Source: Flavobacterium sp. UBA5153 (GTDB taxonomy: Bacteria; Bacteroidota; Bacteroidia; Flavobacteriales; Flavobacteriaceae). From it: a stretch of 63,572 nucleotides of DNA. The stretch spans positions 1 through 63,572 of the forward strand of contig DHXP01000049.1 of the NCBI GenBank assembly GCA_002413745.1, read 5' to 3'. This document shows positions 6,494 to 14,927 of the stretch, piece by piece. Made by a program: the position numbers and the translations under genes. Under the pieces are notes generated by a model that had not been told where the DNA came from, ran no database searches, and was given only the letters and a program-made list of their open reading frames with translations. The stretch's first letter is position 1. The number at the start of each line of letters is the position of its first letter.

Positions 6494-7858
6494 ATGAAAA
6501 ATTCTATACTTCAAAAATACAATGTTCCCGGACCAAGATACACGAGTTATCCTACTGTTCCATATTGGGATGAGGCTGATTTTGATTATCAGGCATGGAT
6601 AGATACTTTAAAAAAGTCGTTTGCAGAAAGTAATTCCAAAGAAGGATTAAGTCTTTACATTCACCTCCCTTTTTGCGAAAGCATGTGTACTTTTTGCGGT
6701 TGCAATAAACGAATCACTAAAAATCACGATGTCGAAAACCCCTATATAGAGGCTGTCTTGAAAGAATGGGCCTTATACTGCAATATTCTTGAAGAAAAAC
6801 CCATTATAAAAGAAATTCATTTGGGTGGGGGAACACCTACTTTTTTCTCTACAAAAAATCTAGAAGATTTAATAAATGGTATTTTTTGCTATGCCGAGAA
6901 AGCCGAAGATCACGAATTCAGTTTCGAAGGCCATCCCAATAATACAACTCGAGCACATTTGCAAAAATTATACGATTTAGGATTCAGAAGAGTTAGTTTC
7001 GGTGTACAAGATTACTCTGAAAAAGTTCAAAAAGCCATTCATCGCGAACAACCTTTTCACAATGTGGCAAAAGTAACGTTTTGGGCAAAGGAAATTGGTT
7101 ATACTTCCATTGGCCACGATATTATTTTTGGCCTGCCTTTTCAGGAAATTGAAGATGTAATTGATACTATCGAAAAAACAAATTCTTTACAACCTGATAG
7201 ATTGGCGTTTTATAGTTATGCCCATGTGCCATGGATAAAAGGAAGTGGACAGCGAGGATTCAATGATGAGGATATTCCAAAAGACGAAGTAAAACGAATG
7301 TTGTATGAAGTTGGAAAAGATTTATTATTCGAAAATGAGTATTATGAAATAGGAATGGATCATTTTGCCCTGAAAACTGATAGTTTGTACAAATCTTTCG
7401 AGAATAAGATATTACATCGCAATTTTATGGGGTACAGTTCGTCAAAAACACAATTGATGATTGGTTTAGGCGTATCTTCCATAAGCGATAGTTGGTATAG
7501 TTTTGCCCAGAATGTGAAGACCTTGGAAGAGTATTATAAAATATTGGAGTCTGATAAATTACCCATTTTTAGAGGGCATTTATTAACTGAGGAAGACCTC
7601 ATTATCAGAAAGCATATTTTGAATTTAATGTGCCAATTTGAAACTTCCTGGAAAGATAAATCCAATTATTTTAAAGAAATTCCAGAAATTTTAATCCAAC
7701 TGAAAGAAATGGAGAATGATGGTTTAGTTATCATTGAAAACGACAGTATTCAGGTTACTGATGCCGGAAAGCCTTTTGTTCGCAACATTTGTATGGCATT
7801 TGACTTGCGTTTAAAAAGAAAAGCACCCGAAACGAAATTATTTTCGATGACCATTTAA
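6494..7858 (+). CDS. hemN: Oxygen-independent coproporphyrinogen III dehydrogenase
   Basis: A cytoplasmic radical-SAM enzyme that oxidatively decarboxylates coproporphyrinogen III to protoporphyrinogen IX without oxygen, in haem synthesis. The 454-residue length is normal for HemN. The iron-sulfur motif is C61-x3-C65-x2-C68-x-C70; the extra Cys at the fourth position is the HemN signature that separates it from HemW. GGGTP (about residues 117-121) contacts SAM. The N-terminal KYNVPGPRYTSYPTVPYW is the family trip-wire region. The gene has its own promoter with an Fnr-type box, consistent with induction under low oxygen together with the cbb3 oxidase, which itself needs haem. Convergent with the YdcH-like gene. 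Confidence 0.95.
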   Translation: MKNSILQKYNVPGPRYTSYPTVPYWDEADFDYQAWIDTLKKSFAESNSKEGLSLYIHLPFCESMCTFCGCNKRITKNHDVENPYIEAVLKEWALYCNILEEKPIIKEIHLGGGTPTFFSTKNLEDLINGIFCYAEKAEDHEFSFEGHPNNTTRAHLQKLYDLGFRRVSFGVQDYSEKVQKAIHREQPFHNVAKVTFWAKEIGYTSIGHDIIFGLPFQEIEDVIDTIEKTNSLQPDRLAFYSYAHVPWIKGSGQRGFNDEDIPKDEVKRMLYEVGKDLLFENEYYEIGMDHFALKTDSLYKSFENKILHRNFMGYSSSKTQLMIGLGVSSISDSWYSFAQNVKTLEEYYKILESDKLPIFRGHLLTEEDLIIRKHILNLMCQFETSWKDKSNYFKEIPEILIQLKEMENDGLVIIENDSIQVTDAGKPFVRNICMAFDLRLKRKAPETKLFSMTI

Positions 7859-7895
7859 AAAAATAAATTAAAATCACTATCCGTTACTAATCCCA

Positions 7896-8016
7896 AGACA
7901 CGAATTTCACAAATTAGCACGAATTTTATTCAAATAAAACATTCGAATCAATATTGAATTTGTGCAAATTCGTGACCCGAGACCAAAGGTCGAACAAACG
8001 AAGTAAATTCGTGTCT
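7896..8016. repeat. Inverted repeat between convergent genes, with a nested mini-element
   Basis: AGACACGAATTT (7896-7907) is the exact complement of AAATTCGTGTCT (8005-8016), and inner arms (CACAAATT and AATTTGTG) extend the pairing. Such palindromes between convergent genes could stop transcription from both sides, though there is no long T-run. The right arm has been split by mini-element E4. Confidence 0.65.
7974..8006 (+). repeat. Mini-element copy E4, intergenic
   Basis: GACCCGAG, then a GACC-AAA-GGTC hairpin, then GAACAAACGAAGTAA. Ends match E1-E3 while the hairpin differs. The 9-mer AAATTCGTG occurs immediately before and after, like a target duplication, within an older inverted repeat. 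The 33-base length, like the others, is a multiple of three. Confidence 0.68.
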
Positions 8017-8028
8017 GAAATAATAATA

Positions 8029-8043
8029 GTCCGCTTAGCGGAC
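8029..8043. repeat. Small perfect hairpin GTCCGC-TTA-GCGGAC
   Basis: A 6-bp stem with a 3-base loop lies just after the stop of the YdcH-like gene as read on the minus strand. No T-run follows. It may contribute to transcript ends between the convergent genes. Confidence 0.5.
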
Positions 8044-8054
8044 AGTCATATAAA

Positions 8055-8288
8055 TTAATTGTTCTCCAACATTGAGAATAACTCATCCTTAATATAAAGA
8101 AACTTTGCTTTCAAAGAATGTAGATATTCATCCGTAGTGATTTCTACATCGGTATTTATTCGGTAGATTTCATGTTCCAATTCATGATATTCATCAAATA
8201 ATTCTCTAAAATGAGGGTCGTCAATTTTCAACTGATGTATCTTTTCCTGATATTCAGGAAACTCGTGTACTAAATCGTGTCTTTCCAT
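8055..8288 (-). CDS. YdcH-like DUF465 protein (77 aa)
   Basis: A small acidic helical-hairpin protein typical of DUF465/YdcH in length. The start MERHDLVHEFPEYQEKIHQL and the conserved F-x-x-L-x-x-E-Y-x-x-L-x-x-E-I segment match the family. Its biochemical role is not established. It starts 19 bases after the safE stop, so it is probably the last gene of the minus-strand cco transcript, although such genes also occur alone. It converges on hemN. Confidence 0.85.
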   Translation of the reverse strand: MERHDLVHEFPEYQEKIHQLKIDDPHFRELFDEYHELEHEIYRINTDVEITTDEYLHSLKAKFLYIKDELFSMLENN

Positions 8289-8307
8289 AAAATTTTATTT
8301 AAAATTA

Positions 8308-9009
8308 TTAATGACAATTTGGCTGCTCCTGTACAAATAAACTCATATTAGCTGGTGAAACGTAAGGGATTCCCAAGCCTAAACCTCTCAAAATAAATAA
8401 TATTCCGATAATTACGGCTACGTAAGGAATCACTTTTTGAATTTTATTCCGAATAGATTTTGTCAAAAACGAATTGAGATACACCACGCTGCTCATCATT
8501 GGAACAGTGCCTAATCCGAACAAAATCATATACAAAACCCCAAGACCGGCACTTTGCATGGCAATAGCACCAAACAAAGCGACATAAACCATGCCGCAAG
8601 GCAAAAAGCCGTTAAGCAAACCAATTGTGAATAATGATTTATAACTCTTGTTTTTAAACTGGCTTCCCAAAGTGGTCTTGATTTTAGAAATCAAGACGAA
8701 AATGGGTTTTGAAAAATTGTATTTTGCAAAAACTTTTTCGGGAATTAAAATGATGGCGATCATCGCAACACCAATAAATATCGATAATTTTTGTTGCATT
8801 CCGGCAAGAAAAAATCCTTTTCCAACCAGTCCGAAAATTAATCCAATTGTAGCATAAGCCATCAATCTCCCCAAATGATAAGTGATAATTTGAGTGGTTT
8901 TCTTGGTTGGATTATTCCTGTCCACAGGCAACATCATAGCAATAGGACCACACATTCCAATGCAGTGAAAACTACTGATTAAACCGAAGAAAAAGGCCGT
9001 GTATAACAT
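8308..9009 (-). CDS. SafE/TauE-family membrane protein of the cco cluster
   Basis: A 233-residue polytopic inner-membrane protein with about six helices. The N-terminal motif HCIGMCGP (residues 15-22) is typical of the SafE/TauE-type proteins that follow ccoH in many Bacteroidota; the His and Cys pair may handle copper. A second motif, LNGFLPCGMVY, lies about halfway. The gene position directly after ccoGH suggests a part in assembling the copper centre of cbb3 oxidase, similar in place to CcoI, but this is inferred. The family name (sulfite exporter) should not be taken as its function here. Confidence 0.82.
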   Translation of the reverse strand: MLYTAFFFGLISSFHCIGMCGPIAMMLPVDRNNPTKKTTQIITYHLGRLMAYATIGLIFGLVGKGFFLAGMQQKLSIFIGVAMIAIILIPEKVFAKYNFSKPIFVLISKIKTTLGSQFKNKSYKSLFTIGLLNGFLPCGMVYVALFGAIAMQSAGLGVLYMILFGLGTVPMMSSVVYLNSFLTKSIRNKIQKVIPYVAVIIGILFILRGLGLGIPYVSPANMSLFVQEQPNCH

Positions 9010-9076
9010 AGCTAAAGTTTAAAAATTAAAAGTTACAAAAACTCTATTTTAGACTTTTTAACTTTCGACTTTATGA

Positions 9077-9526
9077 CTAATTAATATAAATAGTTTCTTT
9101 TGTAAGATAGGGCTTGCCGCCGTATTGCCACTCCATATTGATTTCCCAGCGACCGCCTACCAACCTTTTTTTAGGTATGAGCAAAGAGGAACCAGAAAGT
9201 GAAATTGGAACATCAAAATCTAGTTTTTCGTTAGACGACCTGTAAAAAGATACTTTTCCCTTGATATCTTTCGGAATAAATACTTCTGGAAATATAATTG
9301 CAACTCCCTCAGAAGCATTAGATATTACGGGCTTTTGAGCTAAATCCTGAGCATTTTGAACCCTTACCATTTCATCTCCAAAATGGGCATCGTGTTTATA
9401 ATATTCATCGACAACCAATTCATTGTTATATTTGGAATCTGATTGGACTTTGATAACAAAATATAAAATGAAAGTCATAAATAATGCAAAAGCAATTACA
9501 ACTCCTGTTCCCCAATTAATTTTCAT
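9077..9526 (-). CDS. ccoH: cbb3 oxidase assembly protein CcoH (FixH family)
   Basis: The family begins MKINWGTGVVIAFALFMTF, so the ATG at 9526 is preferred over one at 9610 that would add 28 residues without family character. The 149-residue protein has one membrane helix (about residues 8-27) followed by a periplasmic beta-sandwich domain (YRSSNEKLDF, GGRWEINMEWQYGGKPY) typical of FixH. CcoH is needed for assembly of the cbb3 terminal oxidase. It follows ccoG on the same strand after 110 bases and precedes safE. Confidence 0.88.
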   Translation of the reverse strand: MKINWGTGVVIAFALFMTFILYFVIKVQSDSKYNNELVVDEYYKHDAHFGDEMVRVQNAQDLAQKPVISNASEGVAIIFPEVFIPKDIKGKVSFYRSSNEKLDFDVPISLSGSSLLIPKKRLVGGRWEINMEWQYGGKPYLTKETIYIN

Positions 9527-9636
9527 GTGTTGATATTTATTGTTTTTATCTGTCGCATGTAATTCGCAATCATTATTGGTGTTTGCAACCAAACCTTTGA
9601 TTCTGCTCATTCATATATTTTTTAAAGCTTGAAAAA

Positions 9637-11055
9637 TTAATCAAAACTTTGTGGACTTAAAAAACTGGTTTGGCTGGTTTCAATTTTTTTATTCCCATCG
9701 TAAACTTCAATTTTTAGCTTCGTTTTGTCGCTTTCCAATAAATTCTGGTTGATTTCTATAAATATGGTTCCGCTTTTCATCCCCTGTTTTGGCACTTTTA
9801 AATCTTGCTGACCAACTACTTTTAGGGTTCCTTTTATCCCAACCAATTTGAAATGAATATCATCAAAATCATTATTGGTTTTATTAATAATTTTAAAAGT
9901 ATAGATGTTGCTGATATTATCGCCTTTATGTTGAAATAATTGCCCCGGCAATCTCAAAAAGGTGGCTTCTACTTCGGTACGTAAAAATAATAATCCAATC
10001 AATATTCCAACAAGAATAAACAATACGGCACTATAACCTTTCATTCTAGCCGTAAATTTGAATTTGGATTTTTTTTCAATTTCATCTTCAGATGCATATC
10101 GAATTAGTCCTTTAGGCAATCCAACGCCTTCCATTATGGCATCACATTCATCAATACAGGCGGTACAATTAATACATTCCAGCTGAGTTCCATTGCGGAT
10201 GTCAATTCCCGTTGGGCAAACGTTTACACATTGTTTACAATCGATACAATCGCCTTTTCCGGATGAGGCCCTATCTTCTTGTTTGTTGAATTTAGCCCTT
10301 CCCAATTCCTTTTCTCCCCGAACAAAATCATAGGCAACATTAATAGATTTATCGTCCAATAAAACCCCTTGCAATCTTCCGTAAGGACAAGCAATGATAC
10401 AAACTTGCTCTCTAAACCAAGCGAAAATAAAATAGAAAACTCCAGTAAAAATAGACAATGAAATCAAGGTGCTAACGTGATTTTCAGGTCCTTCTTCAAT
10501 CATTCTGATTAATTCGTCACTTCCAATAAGATAAGCCAGAAATATATTTGCAATAAAAAATGAAATCAATAAAAAAACAAGCCACTTTATTGCTTTCTTT
10601 CTGATTTTTTCGGCATTCCATTCTTGTTTTTCCAATCGAATTTGGGCTCCACGATCGCCTTCAATCCAATATTCAATTCTTCGGAAAACCATTTCAAGGA
10701 ATATGGTTTGTGGACAAATCCATCCGCAAAATATTCGACCGAAAATTACTGTAAAAAGGATAATGAAAACTACGCCAACAATCATAAAAAGAACGAAGAG
10801 GTAGAAATCTTGTGGCCAAAACGGAAATCCAAAAATATTAAATCGACGTTCCAAAACGTTGAACATCATAAACTGATTGCCATTAATCTTTATAAAGGGA
10901 TTTGCAATAAGAATAATCAACAAGAAATAACTTACCCACTTCCTGTAGTCATAAAACCTACCAGAAGGTTTTTTTGGGAAAATAAACTTCCTATTTCCTG
11001 CTTCATCAATTGTCCCTATGGTATCCCTAAAAGCTTCGTCTGGAATTTTTGACAT
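9637..11055 (-). CDS. ccoG: cbb3 oxidase accessory protein CcoG (FixG), iron-sulfur membrane protein
   Basis: A 472-residue inner-membrane protein with about five helices, a bacterial-ferredoxin pair of [4Fe-4S] motifs (CIDCKQCVNVCPTG near residue 268, CINCTACIDECD near residue 293), and a C-terminal Ig-like periplasmic domain (IYTFKIINKTNNDFDDIHF). The motifs GRIFCGWICPQT and ACPYGRLQG are the FixG/NapH signatures. CcoG is thought to reduce copper for delivery to cbb3 oxidase. It follows ccoP, from which it is separated by an 18-bp perfect hairpin. Confidence 0.95.
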   Translation of the reverse strand: MSKIPDEAFRDTIGTIDEAGNRKFIFPKKPSGRFYDYRKWVSYFLLIILIANPFIKINGNQFMMFNVLERRFNIFGFPFWPQDFYLFVLFMIVGVVFIILFTVIFGRIFCGWICPQTIFLEMVFRRIEYWIEGDRGAQIRLEKQEWNAEKIRKKAIKWLVFLLISFFIANIFLAYLIGSDELIRMIEEGPENHVSTLISLSIFTGVFYFIFAWFREQVCIIACPYGRLQGVLLDDKSINVAYDFVRGEKELGRAKFNKQEDRASSGKGDCIDCKQCVNVCPTGIDIRNGTQLECINCTACIDECDAIMEGVGLPKGLIRYASEDEIEKKSKFKFTARMKGYSAVLFILVGILIGLLFLRTEVEATFLRLPGQLFQHKGDNISNIYTFKIINKTNNDFDDIHFKLVGIKGTLKVVGQQDLKVPKQGMKSGTIFIEINQNLLESDKTKLKIEVYDGNKKIETSQTSFLSPQSFD

Positions 11056-11085
11056 TTCTTTTGATTGTTATATTTTTTTAATCAT

Positions 11086-11124
11086 ATAATCTTTGTCAAA
11101 GTTATAAACTTTGACAAAGATTAT
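11086..11124 (-). repeat. 18-bp perfect hairpin between ccoP and ccoG
   Basis: ATAATCTTTGTCAAAGTT and its exact complement flank a 3-base loop. In the direction of transcription no T-run follows, so it is unlikely to be a simple terminator. It could protect the ccoP end or separate ccoNOQP from ccoGH expression by RNA processing. Confidence 0.75.
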
Positions 11125-11160
11125 GAAAGTATATCCATTATTTATATAATAAAATATTCA

Positions 11161-12102
11161 CTATTTTTTTACTGTGATGCTATCTGATTTCGCGGTAGCA
11201 GCACCAACTTTTGTAGGCGCACTTGGATCAACCCAGATTTCTCCTTCTGGTGCTTTTGGGTTCACTGGATTGCTTCCCTTCAATGACAAAACATAACTCG
11301 CGACAAGTTGAATGTCTTTTGGCTTCATTCCACTTTTTGACCAAGCAATCATACCTTTACCATCGCGACCACCATTTGTAATGGTGTGGAAAACATTTTT
11401 AATGCCACCCCCTAAAATCCAATTATCATCCGTTAAATTTGGACCTATCAAACCACCGGCATCAGGTCTGTGACAAGGAATACAATTTTTCATAAAAATT
11501 GATTTCCCAGCACCTAAATCAGCAGGACTAGTCAATAAAGTAACGGTTTTTTCATCCATTAAATCCGGAGCTGTTTTTTTGTATTCGGCAATAGCAATTT
11601 GAGCTTGAGCCATTTCTTTTTTCAATTCCGTTTCTTGGTTATCTCCTCCCATAACTTCAAATCGAACAAGATAAACTACTGCAAAAATAATACAACCATA
11701 GAACAAATAAACCCACCATGGTGGCAAACTGTTGTCTAATTCCTTGATGTCGTCATAATCATGATCCAATAATAATTGGCCTTCATTTTCAATTGGCTCT
11801 GATTTTGTCAAAGCTTTCATCAGTTTTTTGAACCATTGGCTTTCTTTATAACTAACAGTGCTAACTTCCTTTAGTTTTGCTTTTTGTTCTTCCGTAAGCA
11901 ATTGATAGGTAATAGTATCTACCGCACTAATAGTGATTTCAATCGCTATTAAAAGGAAAAGAAACACGAATAAAAAGAGGGAAACCATCGGGAATTTTAT
12001 AAAAGCGGGTTGGCTTCCAGAGTCAATAAAATATTCCATTGCACCAAAAACGGCGAAGAAAACAACAAGAACTCTTATGTATGCCGGGATTAATTTTTTC
12101 AT
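11161..12102 (-). CDS. ccoP: cbb3 cytochrome c oxidase subunit III, CcoP (mono-haem)
   Basis: A 313-residue membrane-anchored c-type cytochrome. Helices lie near residues 9-26, 36-57 and 128-146. Only one haem c motif, CIPCH (about residue 206), is present, with a likely Met ligand in GMIAWSKSGM; proteobacterial CcoP usually has two haems. The protein passes electrons to the CcoNO core. The C-terminus is a flexible Pro/Ala/Lys tail. The extra N-terminal helices are usual in Bacteroidota. It follows ccoQ after a 142-base gap that contains a palindromic PLERVG-type element. Confidence 0.93.
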   Translation of the reverse strand: MKKLIPAYIRVLVVFFAVFGAMEYFIDSGSQPAFIKFPMVSLFLFVFLFLLIAIEITISAVDTITYQLLTEEQKAKLKEVSTVSYKESQWFKKLMKALTKSEPIENEGQLLLDHDYDDIKELDNSLPPWWVYLFYGCIIFAVVYLVRFEVMGGDNQETELKKEMAQAQIAIAEYKKTAPDLMDEKTVTLLTSPADLGAGKSIFMKNCIPCHRPDAGGLIGPNLTDDNWILGGGIKNVFHTITNGGRDGKGMIAWSKSGMKPKDIQLVASYVLSLKGSNPVNPKAPEGEIWVDPSAPTKVGAATAKSDSITVKK

Positions 12103-12123
12103 TTTTTTTAGTTTTATAGTTTC

Positions 12124-12163
12124 CTTACCCCGACCCTCTCCAAAGGAGAGGGAGTCGAAACTG
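12124..12163. repeat. PLERVG-type palindromic element P2, between ccoQ and ccoP
   Basis: Contains ACCCCGACCCTCTCCAAAGG and then AGAGGGAG, forming a CTCTCC-AAA-GGAGAG hairpin. The same core occurs at 15528, 34809 and, inverted, at 34924. It lies within the ccoQ-ccoP spacer of an operon and has no run of T after the stem. Confidence 0.8.
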
Positions 12164-12244
12164 GAAAAGATTATTATTTATTTTTATACAATGATTTAAA
12201 GTTATCAGAATTGAAAATCTTCAATTCAATAACTTATAATCTGA

Positions 12245-12412
12245 TTAATCGTTCAATGGAATTTGACTCAATTCATCAATTTTTTCCTTCTTGTATGAAA
12301 TAACCCAAATGCCAAGTCCTACAAAAAAAACAAAGAAAATCAATAAAGCCATTATAGGATAAGTCTCAATTCCTTCGATAGTTTCTAAATTGTGTTTTAT
12401 TTGTTCGAACAT
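12245..12412 (-). CDS. ccoQ: cbb3 oxidase small subunit CcoQ (55 aa)
   Basis: This short gene opens with MFEQIKHNLETIEGIETYP, followed by one membrane helix (about residues 20-39) and a basic-then-acidic tail KKEKIDELSQIPLND. CcoQ/FixQ subunits are about 50-60 residues with one helix and stabilise the oxidase. The start codon lies two bases after the ccoNO stop, so translation is probably coupled. The order ccoNO-ccoQ-ccoP is standard. Assignment rests mainly on position, size and topology since the family is weakly conserved. Confidence 0.88.
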   Translation of the reverse strand: MFEQIKHNLETIEGIETYPIMALLIFFVFFVGLGIWVISYKKEKIDELSQIPLND

Positions 12413-12414
12413 AA

Positions 12415-14607
12415 CTACTGTTTTTTGCTGTTATCTTTTACTTTAATATCAGTCCCCAATCGTTGAATATAAGCTATAAGCGCAACGACTTCTCTTTCAT
12501 TCATTGGAACAAATTTCTCTCCTCTTGCTTCGGCTTTTTTCTTGCTATTGTCATAACTTTTTACAAAGTCGGGATCATTTTTAAGACTTTCTTCGATTTT
12601 CATTGCTTGCGCTCTCAAATCTTTCGGTCCATTTGCAATCTGCTCATCCGTATAAGGAACACCAAGAGTCTGCATCGCTTTCATTTTCTTTTCTGTCAAT
12701 GAAATATCCATAGCTTCATTGGCAAACAACCATTTGTAAGCTGGCATAATCGAACCTGCTGAAATGCTTTGTGGACTCCAGAAGTGATTAAAATGCCAAT
12801 TATCATTATATTTTCCACCTTCTCTCTCCAAATCTGGACCAGTACGTTTAGAACCCCAAAGGAATGGGTGGTCATAAACAAATTCTCCCGCTTTAGCTTG
12901 TGGTCCGTAACGTTCTACTTCACTACGGAAAGGGCGAACGGATTGAGAGTGACAACCTACACATCCTTCACGAATGTACAAATCACGACCTTGCAATTCT
13001 AACGGAGAATATGGTTTTACACTGGCTATCGTTGGAATATTCGATTTTATCATAATGGTGGGTATAATTTCTATAACTCCTCCTATTAAGATTGCTACTG
13101 TAGCTAAAATTGTTAACTGAATAGGTTTTCTTTCTAACCAAGGATGGAATTTTTCGCCCTTTACTCTACCTGCGCTAATTTTTACTAAGGCTGGAGCTTC
13201 GGCTAATTCATCTTCAATTTTAGAACCTGCCCTTACGGTTTGAATAATATTATAAACTAGGGTCAACATTCCTGTAAGATAAAGTACTCCACCTATAGCT
13301 CTCATCCAATACATTGGCATAATTTGAGTCACGGTTTCAAGGAAATTTCCATAAGTTAATGTTCCATCGGGATTAAATTGTTTCCACATAGAAGCTTGGG
13401 TAAACCCTGCAACATACATTGGAATCGTATAAAGTATGATTCCCAATGTTCCAATCCAAAAGTGAAAGTTAGCTAATTTGGTAGAATATAATGTGCTTTT
13501 GGTCATTCTTGGAATCAACCAATAAATAATACCAAATGACATAAATCCGTTCCAGGCTAATGCACCAACGTGAACGTGGGCAATAATCCAGTCTGTATAA
13601 TGTGCAATAGCATTTACACTTTTTAGAGATAACATTGGCCCTTCAAAAGTTGCCATACCGTAACCGGTAATCGCCACAACGAAGAATTTTAAAACCGGAT
13701 CAACACGCACTTTATCCCAAACACCTCTTAAAGTTAAGAGTCCGTTTATCATTCCTCCCCAAGATGGAGCAATCAACATTATTGAAAAGGCAACTCCTAA
13801 ATTCTGTGTCCAAGTTGGTAAAGCAGAATATAATAAATGGTGCGGTCCAGCCCAGATGTAAATAAAAATCAATGACCAAAAGTGTACGATTGATAATCTA
13901 TAAGAATAGACTGGTCGATTAGCCGCTTTTGGAACGAAATAATACATCAATCCCAAAAATGGCGTGGTCAAGAAAAAAGCAACCGCATTATGACCGTACC
14001 ACCACTGTACTAGCGCATCCTGAACCCCTGCATAAACAGAATAGCTTTTCATTGCACTTACCGGCAACTCTAAACTATTAAAAATATGTAAAACAGCAAC
14101 AGTTATGAAAGTGGCAAGGTAAAACCAAATGGCAACATATAAATGACGTTCTCTTCTTTTAAGAATTGTACCAATCATATTGATACCAAAAACCACCCAG
14201 ATTAATGCAATGGCAATATCTATAGGCCATTCTAATTCGGCATATTCTTTTGAAGTACTGTAACCTAATGGCAATGAAATTGCCGCCGCAACAATAATTA
14301 ATTGCCAACCCCAAAAATTCAAATTGCTTAAAAAATCGCTGTACATTCTGGCCTTCAATAATCGTTGGAGCGAATAATAGATTCCGGCAAACATTGCATT
14401 TCCCACAAAGGCAAAAATTACCGCATTGGTATGTAAAGGTCTCAATCTACCATAACTCAACCACGAAATTCCGTCGGTCATATTTGGGAAAAGATAAAAG
14501 AAGGCTTCTAATAGCCCTACAGACATCCCCACAACCCCAAAAAGGATGGTTGCGTAAATGAATTTCTTTACAATTTTGTTGTCATAATAAAATTGTTGCA
14601 TTTCCAT
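12415..14607 (-). CDS. ccoNO: Fused cbb3 oxidase subunits I and II, CcoN-CcoO (730 aa)
   Basis: Residues 1 to about 480 are the 12-helix haem-copper catalytic subunit CcoN, with WWYGHNAVAFFLT and AHVHVGALAWNG carrying His ligands for the haems and copper B. After a linker and one more helix (around residues 493-515), the CcoO mono-haem cytochrome c domain follows with CVGCHSQSVRPF (about residue 548) and NHFWSPQSISAGSIMPAY supplying the Met ligand. The enzyme is a high-affinity terminal oxidase reducing oxygen to water and pumping protons. The fusion is usual in Bacteroidota, whereas proteobacteria have two genes. It starts two bases after ccoS ends. Confidence 0.96.
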   Translation of the reverse strand: MEMQQFYYDNKIVKKFIYATILFGVVGMSVGLLEAFFYLFPNMTDGISWLSYGRLRPLHTNAVIFAFVGNAMFAGIYYSLQRLLKARMYSDFLSNLNFWGWQLIIVAAAISLPLGYSTSKEYAELEWPIDIAIALIWVVFGINMIGTILKRRERHLYVAIWFYLATFITVAVLHIFNSLELPVSAMKSYSVYAGVQDALVQWWYGHNAVAFFLTTPFLGLMYYFVPKAANRPVYSYRLSIVHFWSLIFIYIWAGPHHLLYSALPTWTQNLGVAFSIMLIAPSWGGMINGLLTLRGVWDKVRVDPVLKFFVVAITGYGMATFEGPMLSLKSVNAIAHYTDWIIAHVHVGALAWNGFMSFGIIYWLIPRMTKSTLYSTKLANFHFWIGTLGIILYTIPMYVAGFTQASMWKQFNPDGTLTYGNFLETVTQIMPMYWMRAIGGVLYLTGMLTLVYNIIQTVRAGSKIEDELAEAPALVKISAGRVKGEKFHPWLERKPIQLTILATVAILIGGVIEIIPTIMIKSNIPTIASVKPYSPLELQGRDLYIREGCVGCHSQSVRPFRSEVERYGPQAKAGEFVYDHPFLWGSKRTGPDLEREGGKYNDNWHFNHFWSPQSISAGSIMPAYKWLFANEAMDISLTEKKMKAMQTLGVPYTDEQIANGPKDLRAQAMKIEESLKNDPDFVKSYDNSKKKAEARGEKFVPMNEREVVALIAYIQRLGTDIKVKDNSKKQ

Positions 14608-14609
14608 AA

Positions 14610-14801
14610 TTAAATTTGTTTTTCTTTGGTTATTTGTATTGATTTTGGATTCTCTGTTATAAGTTCATCGTCAAAAAGCATTCTGACGGAAGGAGTGTAA
14701 TCATCGTCGTATTGTCCCGTCTTTACCGCCCTTATAAAAGCAATAAAAAAGACAATAGCAACTAATATACTGATGGAAATTAGTAAATATATAACACTCA
14801 T
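14610..14801 (-). CDS. ccoS: cbb3 oxidase assembly protein CcoS (63 aa)
   Basis: A single N-terminal membrane helix (about residues 3-25) followed by the conserved Gln-Tyr-Asp-Asp segment (KTGQYDDDYTPSVRMLF). CcoS is required for maturation of cbb3 oxidase, probably for inserting cofactors. It is the first gene of the transcript ccoS-ccoNO-ccoQ-ccoP-ccoG-ccoH-safE and has its own promoter with an Fnr-type box. Confidence 0.93.
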   Translation of the reverse strand: MSVIYLLISISILVAIVFFIAFIRAVKTGQYDDDYTPSVRMLFDDELITENPKSIQITKEKQI

Positions 14802-14819
14802 ACCTTAAAGTTAAATTGA

Positions 14820-14827
14820 CAAAAATA
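14820..14827 (-). promoter_or_regulatory. ccoS core promoter (-7 box TATTTTTG)
   Basis: On the minus strand TATTTTTG runs 14827 to 14820, 18 bases before the ccoS ATG. Its first T is 29.5 bases from the centre of the palindrome at 14850, the same spacing and the same octamer as at hemN. Confidence 0.72.
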
Positions 14828-14849
14828 CCTTACTATTTTTTTTAAAAAT

Positions 14850-14863
14850 ATGACAATTATCAT
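14850..14863. promoter_or_regulatory. Fnr-type operator upstream of ccoS
   Basis: ATGACAATTATCAT, one change from the hemN palindrome. It lies in the 126-base gap between ccoI and ccoS and would drive the whole ccoS-NOQPGH-safE transcript from near -41.5. Confidence 0.8.
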
Positions 14864-14927
14864 ATTTTGTTTTTTTGTTAAAAATATGAAAATTTATTTT
14901 GTGTTTGCCAATTTTATCTGTTTTTAT

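Noticed and set aside
9527-9610. 28-residue N-terminal extension of CcoH
   Set aside because: The family begins at MKINWGTG; the extension has no conserved pattern.
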